From Leptospirales bacterium (GTDB lineage: Bacteria > Spirochaetota > Leptospiria > Leptospirales > Leptonemataceae), in assembly GCA_019694655.1 (NCBI GenBank), contig JAIBBN010000005.1:1-64000 (forward strand): a stretch of DNA of 64,000 bases. The letters are read 5' to 3'. A program made the position numbers and the translations under genes. The notes below the pieces were generated by a model, which saw only the letters and a list, made by a program, of their open reading frames with translations, was not told the origin of the DNA and did no database searches. Shown here piece by piece: positions 1 to 7,997 of this stretch (positions are counted from its first letter, which is position 1; each line of letters opens with the position of its first letter).

Positions 1-82
1 TCTGGAACGCAGTGGACATCGCGGAAGTATTTGAATATTGATCTATTAAGAGGCGAAGCGCAGGAGTCGGCAAGCGCTTGAG

Positions 83-1006
83 TCAGGTGGAACCCGCTCC
101 TATTTGCGAAAGAATCGGCACGTTATCATCGACGATGAATCGGCCCAAGAATCCGATCTCAGCATCAGTATAGCAAAAACTGGAGGGGGTATTTGCGCGT
201 ACCTCGAAGCGCCCGGCTTCATTCATTCGCACCTTCGGTGTCAACCTATTGAAACGAACGTATTGCGGATAGTTTATGCCCATCGCTATGACGTTCAATG
301 CCCGTTGTATTTTTCTCAGAGTACTTCCAACGGCATCTACGAAGTGCGAGATCGGTTCCCTTATCTCTGCACTAGCTGTCGGATCGACCGCCGGGTCCAA
401 ATTTAGCGTCCGCGCATTGAGTGCTGTCATGTCTTCGCCGAAGAAATATGGCGATCGTGCTGACATCGCTTGATTCTCCTCAAACGCTTCGAGGAGGTTC
501 GCAAGAGAAAGAGCAAAGTGCTTTGCGCTCTTTTGCCATTGCCTGCGCGCAGCGCGGGTTTCTGCAGCGTCCAGGCGGTGGCGTGACGGCAAACATTGTA
601 CCAACAGAGAAAGGCGCACTTCGGCGAAAGGGATACCGGTTAGAGTCTTAGTGGCGTTCTCTACGAAGGAGCGGGCGATTTGACCGCATTCGGTAAGTAC
701 TTGGGGAGAGGGCGCCATCCCATGGTGCTTGTAGCTATTCCTTGCCCTGCAGAGTTGCTTAACGGAAGGTTGCCAGCGGCCCAGATGGACGTCGGCCTTT
801 TCCAGGAGTTGCCAATACTTGTCTAGCTCATGCGGCGGAGTAATGTTCAGCCTCTCCGCCCCGATGCAAAGAAGCAACTCAACGGCATCATGGTATTGAA
901 GCAGCGCGAAATTATTGGCCGGTTCCGGCCGATCTTGAATCTCTGAAGCGAGCTCTAATAACAGGCGGACTTCCACCAGTCGTCGCAGGAGAAGATGTCT
1001 ATCCAT
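83..1006 (-). CDS. Hypothetical protein with HEPN-like N-terminal domain
   Basis: A 307-residue cytoplasmic-looking protein without signal peptide or membrane segment. The N-terminal 110 residues are predicted helical and end in ARNSYKHHG, where R89 and H94 fit the RX4-6H motif of HEPN domains, which are often RNases of toxin or abortive-infection systems. The remaining 200 residues are not recognised. The local base composition is visibly lower in GC than most of the window, which suggests an accessory gene. No partner gene is visible; the sequence downstream (below position 83) is cut off by the window edge. The HEPN assignment rests on one short motif plus helical context, so function is unproven. 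The ATG at 1006 is the first start in the open frame. Confidence 0.55.
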   Translation of the reverse strand: MDRHLLLRRLVEVRLLLELASEIQDRPEPANNFALLQYHDAVELLLCIGAERLNITPPHELDKYWQLLEKADVHLGRWQPSVKQLCRARNSYKHHGMAPSPQVLTECGQIARSFVENATKTLTGIPFAEVRLSLLVQCLPSRHRLDAAETRAARRQWQKSAKHFALSLANLLEAFEENQAMSARSPYFFGEDMTALNARTLNLDPAVDPTASAEIREPISHFVDAVGSTLRKIQRALNVIAMGINYPQYVRFNRLTPKVRMNEAGRFEVRANTPSSFCYTDAEIGFLGRFIVDDNVPILSQIGAGST

Positions 1007-1267
1007 CGGAACAATTCGCCTGGATAGCCGGGTTGGATCAATGCAGTTTCAAGCGCTCCGTTGGTTTCTGGTATCGCGCTTATAGTTAGTTGCTTCCGCG
1101 GCGTGGGGGCTTCAACCGAGCGAGCAGAGGGGATACTATGCGGCCGTGCAGGAACTGCTAGGACTGTTGCGCAGCTAATGCGCGCCTTTCCGTAGTCCAG
1201 TCCCATCCGCGCCTGGGGAGTTTCTCCCTGTTGCCACGTCCGGCGCAATATGCAATGCTGATTGCGT

Positions 1268-2812
1268 ATGCGAACCAGGGTCGGCATCCTGCGACTATCG
1301 AGCTCGTTGTTGTTTTTGATGCTGCAAATCGCGGCATGTGTGCGCTATGAGTGCCGGGCGACCGATCCGCTTTGTAATCCGCTGGCAGCGCTGCTGATCT
1401 ATGGCGCACGGACCTTTCGTCCATGCCAGGGCGGACCGACCACGCCCGGCAGCTACTATGAGTACATCGGCAGCAACGTGGGCGATAGCGGCTACGCGCT
1501 CTGCCTGCCGGCCAATGGCGGAAGCATTGTTGGCGGCACATCCGGCGCCGATATTCCGGCGCTGGACGGACAGACGCCGCTGCTTCCTTACCAGTGCTGC
1601 AGCCAGAATCTTCTGGTCAGTCGTCTGGACGACAACGGCCGCGTGCTGTGGTATGGCTTCATTGGCAGCGTCGGCGGATCGAGCCTTGCATCAATCACGG
1701 AAACAGCGGACGGCGGCTTTGTGCTGGTCGGATCATCCAGCGGCGACATACCGTCGCTTGCCGGACTTGCGCCGCTCAACGCCTATGCTGGTCTCAGTGA
1801 CATGCTGGTGGCAAAGCTCTCGAGCGCGGGGCAGCCACAATGGTACACTTTCCTGGGCGCCGTAGCCGGCGGCGAAGGCGCCTATTCGGCAACGACTTTG
1901 CAGGACGGAACGCTGGCAATCGCCGGCGATGCCAGCGCCAACATCGCCACGATGCAGGGCCGCACGCCGCTCAGTCCCTACGCCGGCGGCGTCGATGCCC
2001 TGCTTTGCAAACTGGACAGCAATGGTAGTTTGAATTGGTATACCTTTTTTGGCAGCGCTGGCAATGATTCCTTTCGCGGGATCGCGGTCCTTGCCTCCGG
2101 CGGCATGGCCGTGGTCGGCTCTGCCGCGGCAAACATTCCCAGCTTCAATGGTCTATCGCCGCTGAATCCCTATTCAGCATCGAACGATGGCCTCCTGCTG
2201 CGCCTTGATGGCGCTGGCCGCGCCGAATGGTTCAGCTTTGCCGGAGGGGCCGGCAGCGACGGCTTGAGCAGCATCAGCGAAAGCTCCAGCGGCGAGCTGC
2301 TGGCGGTCGGTACAATCGGCGCAAATGTGGCAAGCGTCTCCGGTCAGACGCCGCTGAATGCTTACGCCGGCATGACGGACGGCATTGCCCTGAGTTATCA
2401 TAGCGCCGGGCAACTGGCGTGGTACACCATACTGGGCGGCGCCGGTTCCGATGCCTTGAATGCTGCAGCCTTCAGTCGTAGCGATGAGCTTTTCGTCGCT
2501 GGCTATGCCGGCGGCGCCATCGCCGCCCTTGGCGGCAAGACTCCGCGCAACAGTTTCGCCGGCGTCTATGATATGCTGGCGATTCAGCTTGATCCATCGG
2601 GAACAGTTCAGTGGTACACCATGATTGGCGGCGCTGGCGGCGACGATGCGGCTACTGCGATGGCGCCGACGCTGGACGGCGGACTTATGCTTCACGGCTA
2701 CGCCGATGCCGGTGCGCCGACAATTCAGGGAAAGACGCCGAACTTGCCCTTTGTCGGCGTGGGCGACTTCGATTTCTTCACGGCAAGAATCAATGCCAGC
2801 GGCGATCTTTAA
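1268..2812 (+). CDS. Beta-propeller repeat lipoprotein (SBBP-like)
   Basis: Exported lipoprotein of 514 residues. A basic N-terminus and hydrophobic stretch lead to LQIAAC, a loose lipobox with the lipidated Cys near residue 24. The next segment, ECRATDPLCNPL, resembles the Cys-containing start of leptospiral surface lipoproteins. The rest consists of about seven repeats of roughly 65 residues, each with a WYTxxG-type strand, an 'I..L.G.TPL..Y' segment and a 'D.L...LD..G' segment, matching the SBBP/beta-propeller repeat style. One propeller fold is expected, on the cell surface or in the periplasm. I prefer ATG 1268 over TTG 1262; neither has a clear ribosome binding site. An inverted repeat follows the stop. 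Ligand and role are unknown. Confidence 0.8.
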   Translation: MRTRVGILRLSSSLLFLMLQIAACVRYECRATDPLCNPLAALLIYGARTFRPCQGGPTTPGSYYEYIGSNVGDSGYALCLPANGGSIVGGTSGADIPALDGQTPLLPYQCCSQNLLVSRLDDNGRVLWYGFIGSVGGSSLASITETADGGFVLVGSSSGDIPSLAGLAPLNAYAGLSDMLVAKLSSAGQPQWYTFLGAVAGGEGAYSATTLQDGTLAIAGDASANIATMQGRTPLSPYAGGVDALLCKLDSNGSLNWYTFFGSAGNDSFRGIAVLASGGMAVVGSAAANIPSFNGLSPLNPYSASNDGLLLRLDGAGRAEWFSFAGGAGSDGLSSISESSSGELLAVGTIGANVASVSGQTPLNAYAGMTDGIALSYHSAGQLAWYTILGGAGSDALNAAAFSRSDELFVAGYAGGAIAALGGKTPRNSFAGVYDMLAIQLDPSGTVQWYTMIGGAGGDDAATAMAPTLDGGLMLHGYADAGAPTIQGKTPNLPFVGVGDFDFFTARINASGDL

Positions 2813-2817
2813 AGGTT

Positions 2818-2849
2818 CGTCCCAAAACTCCATCCGCAGAGTTTTGGGA
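2818..2849 (+). repeat. Intergenic hairpin repeat, copy 1 (probable terminator)
   Basis: Just after the beta-propeller gene, CCCAAAACTC (2821-2830) and GAGTTTTGGG (2839-2848) form a perfect 10-bp inverted repeat around an 8-base loop. The 32-base unit recurs at 24678-24709 on the other strand with 27 of 32 bases identical by eye, again directly downstream of a stop codon and in the same sense relative to that gene. It could terminate the upstream gene. It lacks a long T tract, so it may instead be a dispersed structured repeat. Confidence 0.6.
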
Positions 2850-2861
2850 GCGGCTCTAAAT

Positions 2862-3296
2862 TCACAGCAGACCGCGGCTTTTCAGAGCCTCCTCGATCTG
2901 ATTGGCTACGGTAATAAAGTCGTCCAGGCGCTGGTCGACAAGTTCCAGCAGTCGAACTTCATCGACATCGGTATAGCCGTGGACCAGAATATTGCGCAGA
3001 CCGACCATGGCCTGCAAGCGCTCGCCAGCTTCCGGCGAAACAATCTTCTCTTCGGACAGGGCCCGGACAGCATCGCGATATCGTTCGAGGCGCGCCGCGC
3101 CGGCGGCGCTGGCGATGTGCAGAGCCAGATCAATCAATGCCTGAATTGCCAGTTGCAGTCCATGCTGGATCGCAAGCATTCGTCCAGGTTCGGCAGCCAG
3201 CTCGAGCCGCGGCAGATCGCGATAGTGCGCCACAATCCGATGGTTCTTGCGGACTACTGCCAGCAGCCGCTGCACTACGGCGACGTCAATGGGCAT
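2862..3296 (-). CDS. hepT: HepT-like HEPN ribonuclease toxin
   Basis: A 144-residue all-helical protein of the DUF86/HepT family. The signature RX4HXY is present as RNILVHGY (R101, H106, Y108). HepT toxins of type VII toxin-antitoxin systems are HEPN RNases whose tyrosine is AMPylated by the partner nucleotidyltransferase. The chosen ATG at 3296 lies inside the end of the upstream mntA-like gene (shared bases ATGCCCATTGA), so translation is probably coupled. A longer in-frame start at 3326 would add ten residues inside mntA and is unlikely. All three motif residues are intact, so the protein should be competent. Confidence 0.85.
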   Translation of the reverse strand: MPIDVAVVQRLLAVVRKNHRIVAHYRDLPRLELAAEPGRMLAIQHGLQLAIQALIDLALHIASAAGAARLERYRDAVRALSEEKIVSPEAGERLQAMVGLRNILVHGYTDVDEVRLLELVDQRLDDFITVANQIEEALKSRGLL

Positions 3297-3669
3297 AGGC
3301 CCGTTCCAGCCAGGGCAGCAGGTCAAAGTAGATAGAGAGCGCCTGCGTTTGAAAGTTCACACGGGCCACTGGATCTCGTTCAAAGAGAATGGCGCCGCGG
3401 GTCAGAATGCGATGCTGCAGGAGGGGAGTTACGCTTCGTATGTCTACGAGATCGACGTCCTCGCGACCCAGGGCGTTCATGCAATGCTCGGCCAGTAGAG
3501 CCTGGTCGTACAGACTCAGCTGCTCCCGCAAGAGAACTGCCAGATCGACATCGGATTGCTTATCGGCCCGTCCTTCAGCGACCGAACCGAATATCCAGAG
3601 CGCAATCAGTTCTCCCCGCGCCTCCCATACCGGCCGCAGTCTCTGTCGGATTTGATCGATGCCGGGCAC
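3286..3669 (-). CDS. mntA: MntA-like minimal nucleotidyltransferase antitoxin
   Basis: A 127-residue nucleotidyltransferase with the MNT signature GSX10DXD: G28-S29 and D40-D42 in GSVAEGRADKQSDVDLA. In characterised type VII systems this enzyme transfers AMP to the Tyr of the HepT RxxxxHxY motif and so neutralises the toxin. It is the first gene of the pair and overlaps hepT by 11 bases, the usual operon order. Start is GTG at 3669. The third acidic residue expected in the fold may be in 'EDVDLVDI' (about residue 72). Length is normal for the family. Confidence 0.85.
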   Translation of the reverse strand: MPGIDQIRQRLRPVWEARGELIALWIFGSVAEGRADKQSDVDLAVLLREQLSLYDQALLAEHCMNALGREDVDLVDIRSVTPLLQHRILTRGAILFERDPVARVNFQTQALSIYFDLLPWLERAYAH

Positions 3670-3761
3670 GGTCCAGAATGGTTTATCGCAAAAGAGCGGT
3701 CAAACTTTAAGCTGTGCAGGCGCTCGATTTGGCCGGCGCCGTTGCTGCGCAAATTTCACAG

Positions 3762-4211
3762 CTAGCTTGGATCGAGCATGCGCTGCCGACTGCGCTGCCA
3801 GCGCCAGGCGTCGAATAGCAACACGCCGGCAATCACCAGGTGGGTGAGACTGAGCAGGATCTTCGATGCGATATCGGCGCCCTGAACGATCGGCCCGTAG
3901 GTCCAGACGGCAGTGATCAGAGCAAGCAGCAGCGCAAAGATCGTCAGCGCTTGCCGTGGAAATAGTTTTGCCAGCAGCAGGTAGACCAGCAATCCCAGGG
4001 TCGGCATTGCCAGGCTTTCGGGCAGGATCATCGGCCAGCGCACAGCGCGCGGCGCAAAATCCTCAGGCGTCTGCACTGCCAGGGCCTGCCCGCGCGTCAG
4101 TTCAGCCAGCATCAAGATGCCGCCATTGCAAAGTGCGATGACAACAAAGCTGTAAAGGATACTTAAAGCGGCGCGCTTTGCCGCTGAACTGGAGCTGTGC
4201 GCGGCAAACAT
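3762..4211 (-). CDS. Four-helix inner-membrane protein, unknown function
   Basis: 149 residues with four hydrophobic segments at about 16-37, 62-85, 88-105 and 112-132, a polar N-terminus and an Arg-rich C-terminus (WRWQRSRQR), consistent with a small inner-membrane protein. The pattern resembles the DUF6069 type of small membrane proteins, but I cannot confirm that by eye. It lies between the HepT/MntA pair and a Dcm-type methyltransferase, all on the minus strand, with gaps too large to imply an operon. No catalytic motif is visible. Confidence 0.6.
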   Translation of the reverse strand: MFAAHSSSSAAKRAALSILYSFVVIALCNGGILMLAELTRGQALAVQTPEDFAPRAVRWPMILPESLAMPTLGLLVYLLLAKLFPRQALTIFALLLALITAVWTYGPIVQGADIASKILLSLTHLVIAGVLLFDAWRWQRSRQRMLDPS

Positions 4212-4273
4212 CGATGCAATAGTGAAAGCGACGGTCCGCGGCGCCTGAGCTTTGAGCGACCGGCCTGCGCCGC

Positions 4274-5434
4274 TCAGGCGATCTTGCGACCGCCTTTTGC
4301 CGCGGTTTTTGCAGCCGCTGCTTTTGCTGCAGCGGGACGCGCAGCCCCGGCCTGCGGCGCAAGTCCGCTGTCCGAAAGATTTGCCTGCGCGAGGGCCGCC
4401 AGCATCGAAGCGGCCACCGCTGTAGCCACAGGCACAGCAACGGAGTTGCCAAACTGCTTGTAGGCCTGGGTATCGGAGACGGGAATTTTGTAGCTATCAG
4501 GAAAGCCCATCAAGCGCGCACACTCGCGCGGCGTAAGACGACGCGGATTGCGCGCCGGATCGTCCTGAATCAGAATCTCCGATCCGTCTTTGTAATACCG
4601 CGCGGAGAGCGTGCGCGTGATGCTGTCCGGTTCGACCAGACCAAAGCCAAAGCCGTGGCCGGCCTGACGGTGCTTCTCGCGATACTCTTGCAAATACTTC
4701 CACAACCGATCAGACAGGTAGTAGCGGCTGTCTACATTGTGCTCCAGCAAGTCGCCAATGCGCGGCGTGGGCAGCCCCTTGAAGTCCGGGAACTTGAAGA
4801 CCTGCGCCGGTCCCTTTTCGCGGAAGCCGACAATGAAGATCCGCTCGCGATTCTGCGGCAGAACATGAGCGGCGTTGATGATGCGATAATCTACATGGTA
4901 GCCAAGCTCGTCGGCCAGCGAACGTCGGATCACCTCGAAGGTGCGGCCGCCGTCATGGAAAACCAGGTTCTTGACGTTTTCGAGAAGGAAGGCCATCGGT
5001 CGACGGTCGCGCAGAATGCGCGCCACCTCGAAAAACAGCGTGCCCTGTGTCTCATCAAGAAAGCCGTGGGCGCGTCCCAGAGCGTTCTTCTTGGATACGC
5101 CGGCAATGCTGAAGGCCTGGCAGGGAAAGCCGGCGGCCAGAATATCAAAGGGCGGCAGCGCCTCGGCGGCAATGGCGCGGATATCGCCGGCCGGCTCTTC
5201 GCCAAAGTTTGCCGAATAGGTTCGCCTGGCAAATCGATCCCATTCGCTGGAAAACGCGCAGCGAAGCTGGAAGCGTTCGAAGGCCAATCGAAAGCCTCCA
5301 ATTCCGGCAAAAAGATCAATGAAGGATAGGGGGGACTGCGGGGCGCTCACTCTGAATCTAATGTCGGTCTGAGTGCGAAGACGGCCTGCAAATTTCTGAT
5401 CGCGCTGCAAACGAAGCGGGTCCCTGTTTTTCAT
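4274..5434 (-). CDS. dcm: DNA (cytosine-5) methyltransferase, EcoRII/Dcm type
   Basis: Transfers a methyl group from SAM to C5 of cytosine. Conserved C5-MTase motifs appear in order: [12 protein letters not shown] (I), GFPCQAFS with the catalytic Cys (IV), ENVKNL (VI), [11 protein letters not shown] (VIII), [14 protein letters not shown] (IX) and [10 protein letters not shown] (X). The target-recognition side includes [14 protein letters not shown] and [16 protein letters not shown], very close to E. coli Dcm/M.EcoRII, so CCWGG is the likely target (inference). The last 35 residues are an Ala/Lys-rich tail not typical of the family. No restriction endonuclease or vsr gene is adjacent, so this looks like an orphan methylase. 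Start ATG 5434; a GTG at 5350 is an alternative close to the core domain. Confidence 0.92.
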   Translation of the reverse strand: MKNRDPLRLQRDQKFAGRLRTQTDIRFRVSAPQSPLSFIDLFAGIGGFRLAFERFQLRCAFSSEWDRFARRTYSANFGEEPAGDIRAIAAEALPPFDILAAGFPCQAFSIAGVSKKNALGRAHGFLDETQGTLFFEVARILRDRRPMAFLLENVKNLVFHDGGRTFEVIRRSLADELGYHVDYRIINAAHVLPQNRERIFIVGFREKGPAQVFKFPDFKGLPTPRIGDLLEHNVDSRYYLSDRLWKYLQEYREKHRQAGHGFGFGLVEPDSITRTLSARYYKDGSEILIQDDPARNPRRLTPRECARLMGFPDSYKIPVSDTQAYKQFGNSVAVPVATAVAASMLAALAQANLSDSGLAPQAGAARPAAAKAAAAKTAAKGGRKIA

Positions 5435-5499
5435 GGGCCGAGCATAGCAGGACTGTGTGACATAAGTCAGATTGCGCTGACTGTCTTCCTGCCGGACTG

Positions 5500-6117
5500 C
5501 TATTCCAGGCTGGTGCGAGCGCGCACGCTGCGCGCCAGAGCGCTGCGATCGGCGTATTCGATGGCTGCGCCGGTGGGGATGCCGTGGGAGATGCGCGTCA
5601 GTTTCAGGCTGCGACCGCGCAAACGATCCTGAATGTAGCGCGCCGTAGCGTCGCCCTCCAGCGTCGGGTTGGTGGCCAGAAAGAGTTCAGCCGGGGCGCT
5701 GGACTCAATACGTGCAAAGAGTTCATTCAGGCGCAAATCTTGTGGTCCAACGCCGTCCAGCGGCGAAAGCGCGCCCATCAGCACATGGTAGAGTCCCTTG
5801 AATTCGCCGGTGCGTTCGATGGCGTAGACGTCGCCAGGCTCTTCCACAACGCAAAGCAAACTGGCATCGCGCTGCGGATCGCTGCACAGTTCGCAGAGTT
5901 CCTGCTGGGCCAGGGAGGCGCATTGCCGGCAGAATTGCACCTGATCGCACAAGTTTGTGAGCGCGCTTGCCAGTTCGGCGACCTGCTGCCGATCGCTTTT
6001 CAATAGATGAAACGCGATGCGCAAAGCGCTGCGCTCGCCGATCCCGGGCAGGGTAGAAAGCAGGCGTACAGCATTGTCCAGGGCCGGAAACATCAGTCGA
6101 CGGATTCTAGCTGGCAT
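5500..6117 (-). CDS. recR: Recombination protein RecR
   Basis: 205-residue recombination mediator of the RecFOR pathway, which helps load RecA at ssDNA gaps. The order of elements is standard: N-terminal helix-hairpin-helix ([20 protein letters not shown]), a C4 zinc finger ([16 protein letters not shown]), then a Toprim domain starting at [26 protein letters not shown], with the typical conserved end [18 protein letters not shown] 6117 has AAGG a few bases upstream; a longer reading frame to 6312 has no homology-like sequence, and ATG 6093 lacks a binding site. It is divergent from the Spy-like gene. In many bacteria recR sits next to ybaB-dnaX; here a stress operon separates them. Confidence 0.95.
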   Translation of the reverse strand: MPARIRRLMFPALDNAVRLLSTLPGIGERSALRIAFHLLKSDRQQVAELASALTNLCDQVQFCRQCASLAQQELCELCSDPQRDASLLCVVEEPGDVYAIERTGEFKGLYHVLMGALSPLDGVGPQDLRLNELFARIESSAPAELFLATNPTLEGDATARYIQDRLRGRSLKLTRISHGIPTGAAIEYADRSALARSVRARTSLE

Positions 6118-6173
6118 GGCGCCCTTGTGCCGCAATCGTATTTTCGCCCGAGCCTCCGTCCTGATAAAAAACG

Positions 6174-6201
6174 GGAACCTTCCGCCCCGGCCGGGTTTAA
6201 A
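6174..6201 (+). promoter_or_regulatory. Candidate ECF-sigma promoter for the Spy-like/sigma/anti-sigma operon
   Basis: GGAACC at 6174-6179 is followed after 16 bases by TTTAAA at 6196-6201, resembling the GGAAC-N16-TCAAA layout used by ECF sigma factors. A start site about 6-8 bases on would give a short leader containing the AAGGAGG binding site at 6217-6223 before ATG 6231. ECF operons are commonly autoregulated, so the sigma factor at 6721-7281 is the natural reader. This is inference from spacing and sequence only. Confidence 0.45.
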
Positions 6202-6230
6202 GCTGCAGATTCGCTGAAGGAGGCGAAGCA

Positions 6231-6737
6231 ATGAGTACAAAGCATATCGTAGCCGGCCTGTTGATCTCCGGAATGACTCTGGGAAGCGTAGCGGGACTGG
6301 CCGCCGATCCAAATCGACGGCCGACGCGCGAGGAGCATCACGGCAGGCCGGAGCATCATGGTCCGCAAGGTCCGGATCTCAATCGACTGGCGGCGCGCCT
6401 GCACCTGACAGCCGAGCAGAAACAAAGGGCGGAACAAATCCGCGACCGTTTTCGTACACAGTCGCAAACGCAACTGGCAGCGATGCGGCCGCTGCGCGAT
6501 CAGTTGCGCGGAATGCTGCAGGCCGATCAGGTCAACCTGGAGGCGGTACGCGCCAAACTGCAGGAGCTGGGCGCCATCCACGTAGAGTTGCGCATGCTGC
6601 ACATCCAGGAGCGCCTGGAATTCGAGGCGCTGCTCACGCCACAACAGCGCCAGCAATTGCGCGCTATGCGACCCGAGCATCCAGGTCGCAGCGACGATGA
6701 CGGTCCCGGACCGGGACCGGATGAAGATCCAATGTGA
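6231..6737 (+). CDS. Periplasmic Spy/CpxP/CnrX-like sensor
   Basis: 168-residue exported protein with a signal peptide ending near GSVAGLAAD. A His-rich stretch (EEHHGRPEHHGPQG, about 37-50) precedes a long-helix region with two LTxxQ-type motifs (LTAEQKQ, LTPQQRQQ), the hallmark of the Spy/CpxP and metal-resistance sensor families. A further helix carries HVELRMLH, a plausible metal-binding pair. The C-terminus is an acidic Asp/Gly/Pro tail. A strong AAGGAGG lies 7 bases before ATG 6231. The next gene, an ECF sigma factor, starts inside this one, so the protein probably senses metal or envelope damage and governs that sigma factor, as CnrX does in CnrYXH. The metal specificity cannot be read from sequence. 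Confidence 0.8.
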   Translation: MSTKHIVAGLLISGMTLGSVAGLAADPNRRPTREEHHGRPEHHGPQGPDLNRLAARLHLTAEQKQRAEQIRDRFRTQSQTQLAAMRPLRDQLRGMLQADQVNLEAVRAKLQELGAIHVELRMLHIQERLEFEALLTPQQRQQLRAMRPEHPGRSDDDGPGPGPDEDPM

Positions 6738-7281
6738 GGCCGTCCTGGTGACCGAAGCGCAACTCGCAGAAATCATCCACGAAACCAGAGCAACGGTTTT
6801 CCAGTCGATCCGCCGGCATTTGCCGGCGGATCTTGGACATGCGGTGGAGGACGTTGTGCAAGAAACCTACCTTCGATTTTACCTCCACTTCCAGCATCGC
6901 AGTCTGCCGGAGGGCGACGGCAGGCAACGCTGGCTCTACGTCGCGGCGCGCAATGAAAGTCGCAAAGCGGCGCGCAGCGCCAGGCGTCGCACGCGGCTGA
7001 TTCTTGCAGCAGCTCAAACGGCGCAGTCAGAGCTATCTTCGGAATTGGAGAGGCGCGATGACCCGCTGGACGGGAATGCCGAGAATTTGCGCAGCAGACT
7101 GGAGGTGCAGACCGCCGTTTTGCCGCCACATTTTCGCCAGCCTATGCAGCTGCGACTTCAGGGTCTCAGTCTGAAGGACATTGCCCGACGGCTGTCCCTG
7201 GCGGCAGGAACGGTAAAGTCCAGATTGGCCCGCGGACGAGAGCTTCTGGCGCGCGAGCAGGCCAACACCGGGAGGAAATGA
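6721..7281 (+). CDS. ECF RNA polymerase sigma factor
   Basis: 186-residue sigma-70 family protein with only regions 2 and 4. Region 2 is seen around HAVEDVVQETYLRFYLHF with the DNA-melting part RQRWLYVAARNESRKAARSA; region 4 is the helix-turn-helix LSLKDIARRLSLAAGTVKSRLARGRELL. ATG 6721 overlaps the end of the Spy-like gene by 17 bases; an upstream GTG-type start at 6697 would lengthen the overlap. The anti-sigma-like gene follows with an ATGA overlap. The three genes form one operon, likely self-activated from the promoter proposed at 6174-6201. Confidence 0.88.
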   Translation: MKIQCEAVLVTEAQLAEIIHETRATVFQSIRRHLPADLGHAVEDVVQETYLRFYLHFQHRSLPEGDGRQRWLYVAARNESRKAARSARRRTRLILAAAQTAQSELSSELERRDDPLDGNAENLRSRLEVQTAVLPPHFRQPMQLRLQGLSLKDIARRLSLAAGTVKSRLARGRELLAREQANTGRK

Positions 7282-7628
7282 ATATGTCCGCAAACCATCA
7301 GAATTCGGTAGAAGAGGCGCTGGCCCGGCTGGAGAGCGATACACAGTTTCCCCGGGCGATGGCGCGGCGTGTAGCTGTAGCCGCAGCGCGCCGTCGGCAA
7401 ACTCGCGTTCCAGCCTGGATGCTATCAGCGGCCGCAGCAATCGTCGCATTGCTGCTGGGTTTTGTCGTGACGCGCTGGATCCAGAATGCCTCTGGCGAAA
7501 TGGCGCTCAGCGACGCCGAGATTGTGCGCTATGAAAGCGAGCTGCTTGAGGCGCGCAGCGTGCCGGACCACAATGAAATGTGGAGCGAAACAGACCAGAT
7601 CATCGATGGCGCTCTGGCCGCGCGTTGA
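7278..7628 (+). CDS. Short single-pass membrane protein, putative anti-sigma factor
   Basis: 116 residues: a 46-residue cytoplasmic N-terminus rich in Arg and Ala, one membrane helix (about 47-66, AWMLSAAAAIVALLLGFVV) and a 45-residue periplasmic tail. Position and topology fit a minimal anti-sigma factor that tethers the ECF sigma factor encoded directly upstream; CnrY-like anti-sigmas are similarly short. There is no zinc-binding (ZAS) HxxxCxxC motif, so the assignment depends on context. Its ATG overlaps the sigma stop as ATGA, which indicates translational coupling. Confidence 0.65.
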   Translation: MNMSANHQNSVEEALARLESDTQFPRAMARRVAVAAARRRQTRVPAWMLSAAAAIVALLLGFVVTRWIQNASGEMALSDAEIVRYESELLEARSVPDHNEMWSETDQIIDGALAAR

Positions 7629-7664
7629 CCGCGAGAGCAACTGGCCCTGCCGGGGGAGGCAAGC

Positions 7665-7997
7665 TTAGAGACCGAAGAGCTTCTCCAGGCCGGGAATGCC
7701 TGCGCCGCCAGCCACGTGGCGCAGCTCGTTGCTCAGGGTTTCCCGGGCGCGCGCTGCAGCATCATTGATGGCGGAGACAATCAATTCTTCCAGCATTGGC
7801 TTTTCAGAAGCGGAAAGCAGTACAGGGTCGATCTCGATCTTCAAGGCCTTGCCCTCGCCGTTGACTGTGACGCGCACCATGCCGGCGCCAGCCTCGCCCA
7901 CAATCTGCATGCGATCGACACGGGCCTTGATCTGTTCCACCTGCGAGCGCATCTGACCCATGCTCTCCCAGATCTTCGTAAAATCCATCTGACTCAT
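7665..7997 (-). CDS. ybaB: YbaB/EbfC nucleoid-associated protein
   Basis: 110-residue DNA-binding protein of the YbaB/EbfC family, which forms dimers and coats the nucleoid. The family pattern is clear: an N-terminal helix (IWESMGQMRSQVEQIKARVDRMQIVGEAGAG), a central strand region (VRVTVNGEGKALKIEIDP) and a second long helix (LEELIVSAINDAAARARETLSNEL). It follows dnaX with a 4-base ATGA overlap, the widely conserved dnaX-ybaB arrangement. It converges on the anti-sigma-like gene with 36 bases between them. Confidence 0.93.
   Translation of the reverse strand: MSQMDFTKIWESMGQMRSQVEQIKARVDRMQIVGEAGAGMVRVTVNGEGKALKIEIDPVLLSASEKPMLEELIVSAINDAAARARETLSNELRHVAGGAGIPGLEKLFGL

Noticed and set aside
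955-1541. Minus-strand open frames ahead of the beta-propeller gene
   Set aside because: They overlap the gene starts on both sides and look like random translation.
2625-3335. Plus-strand open frame of 236 codons across hepT
   Set aside because: It is antisense to hepT, which has an intact RX4HXY motif and correct overlap with mntA.
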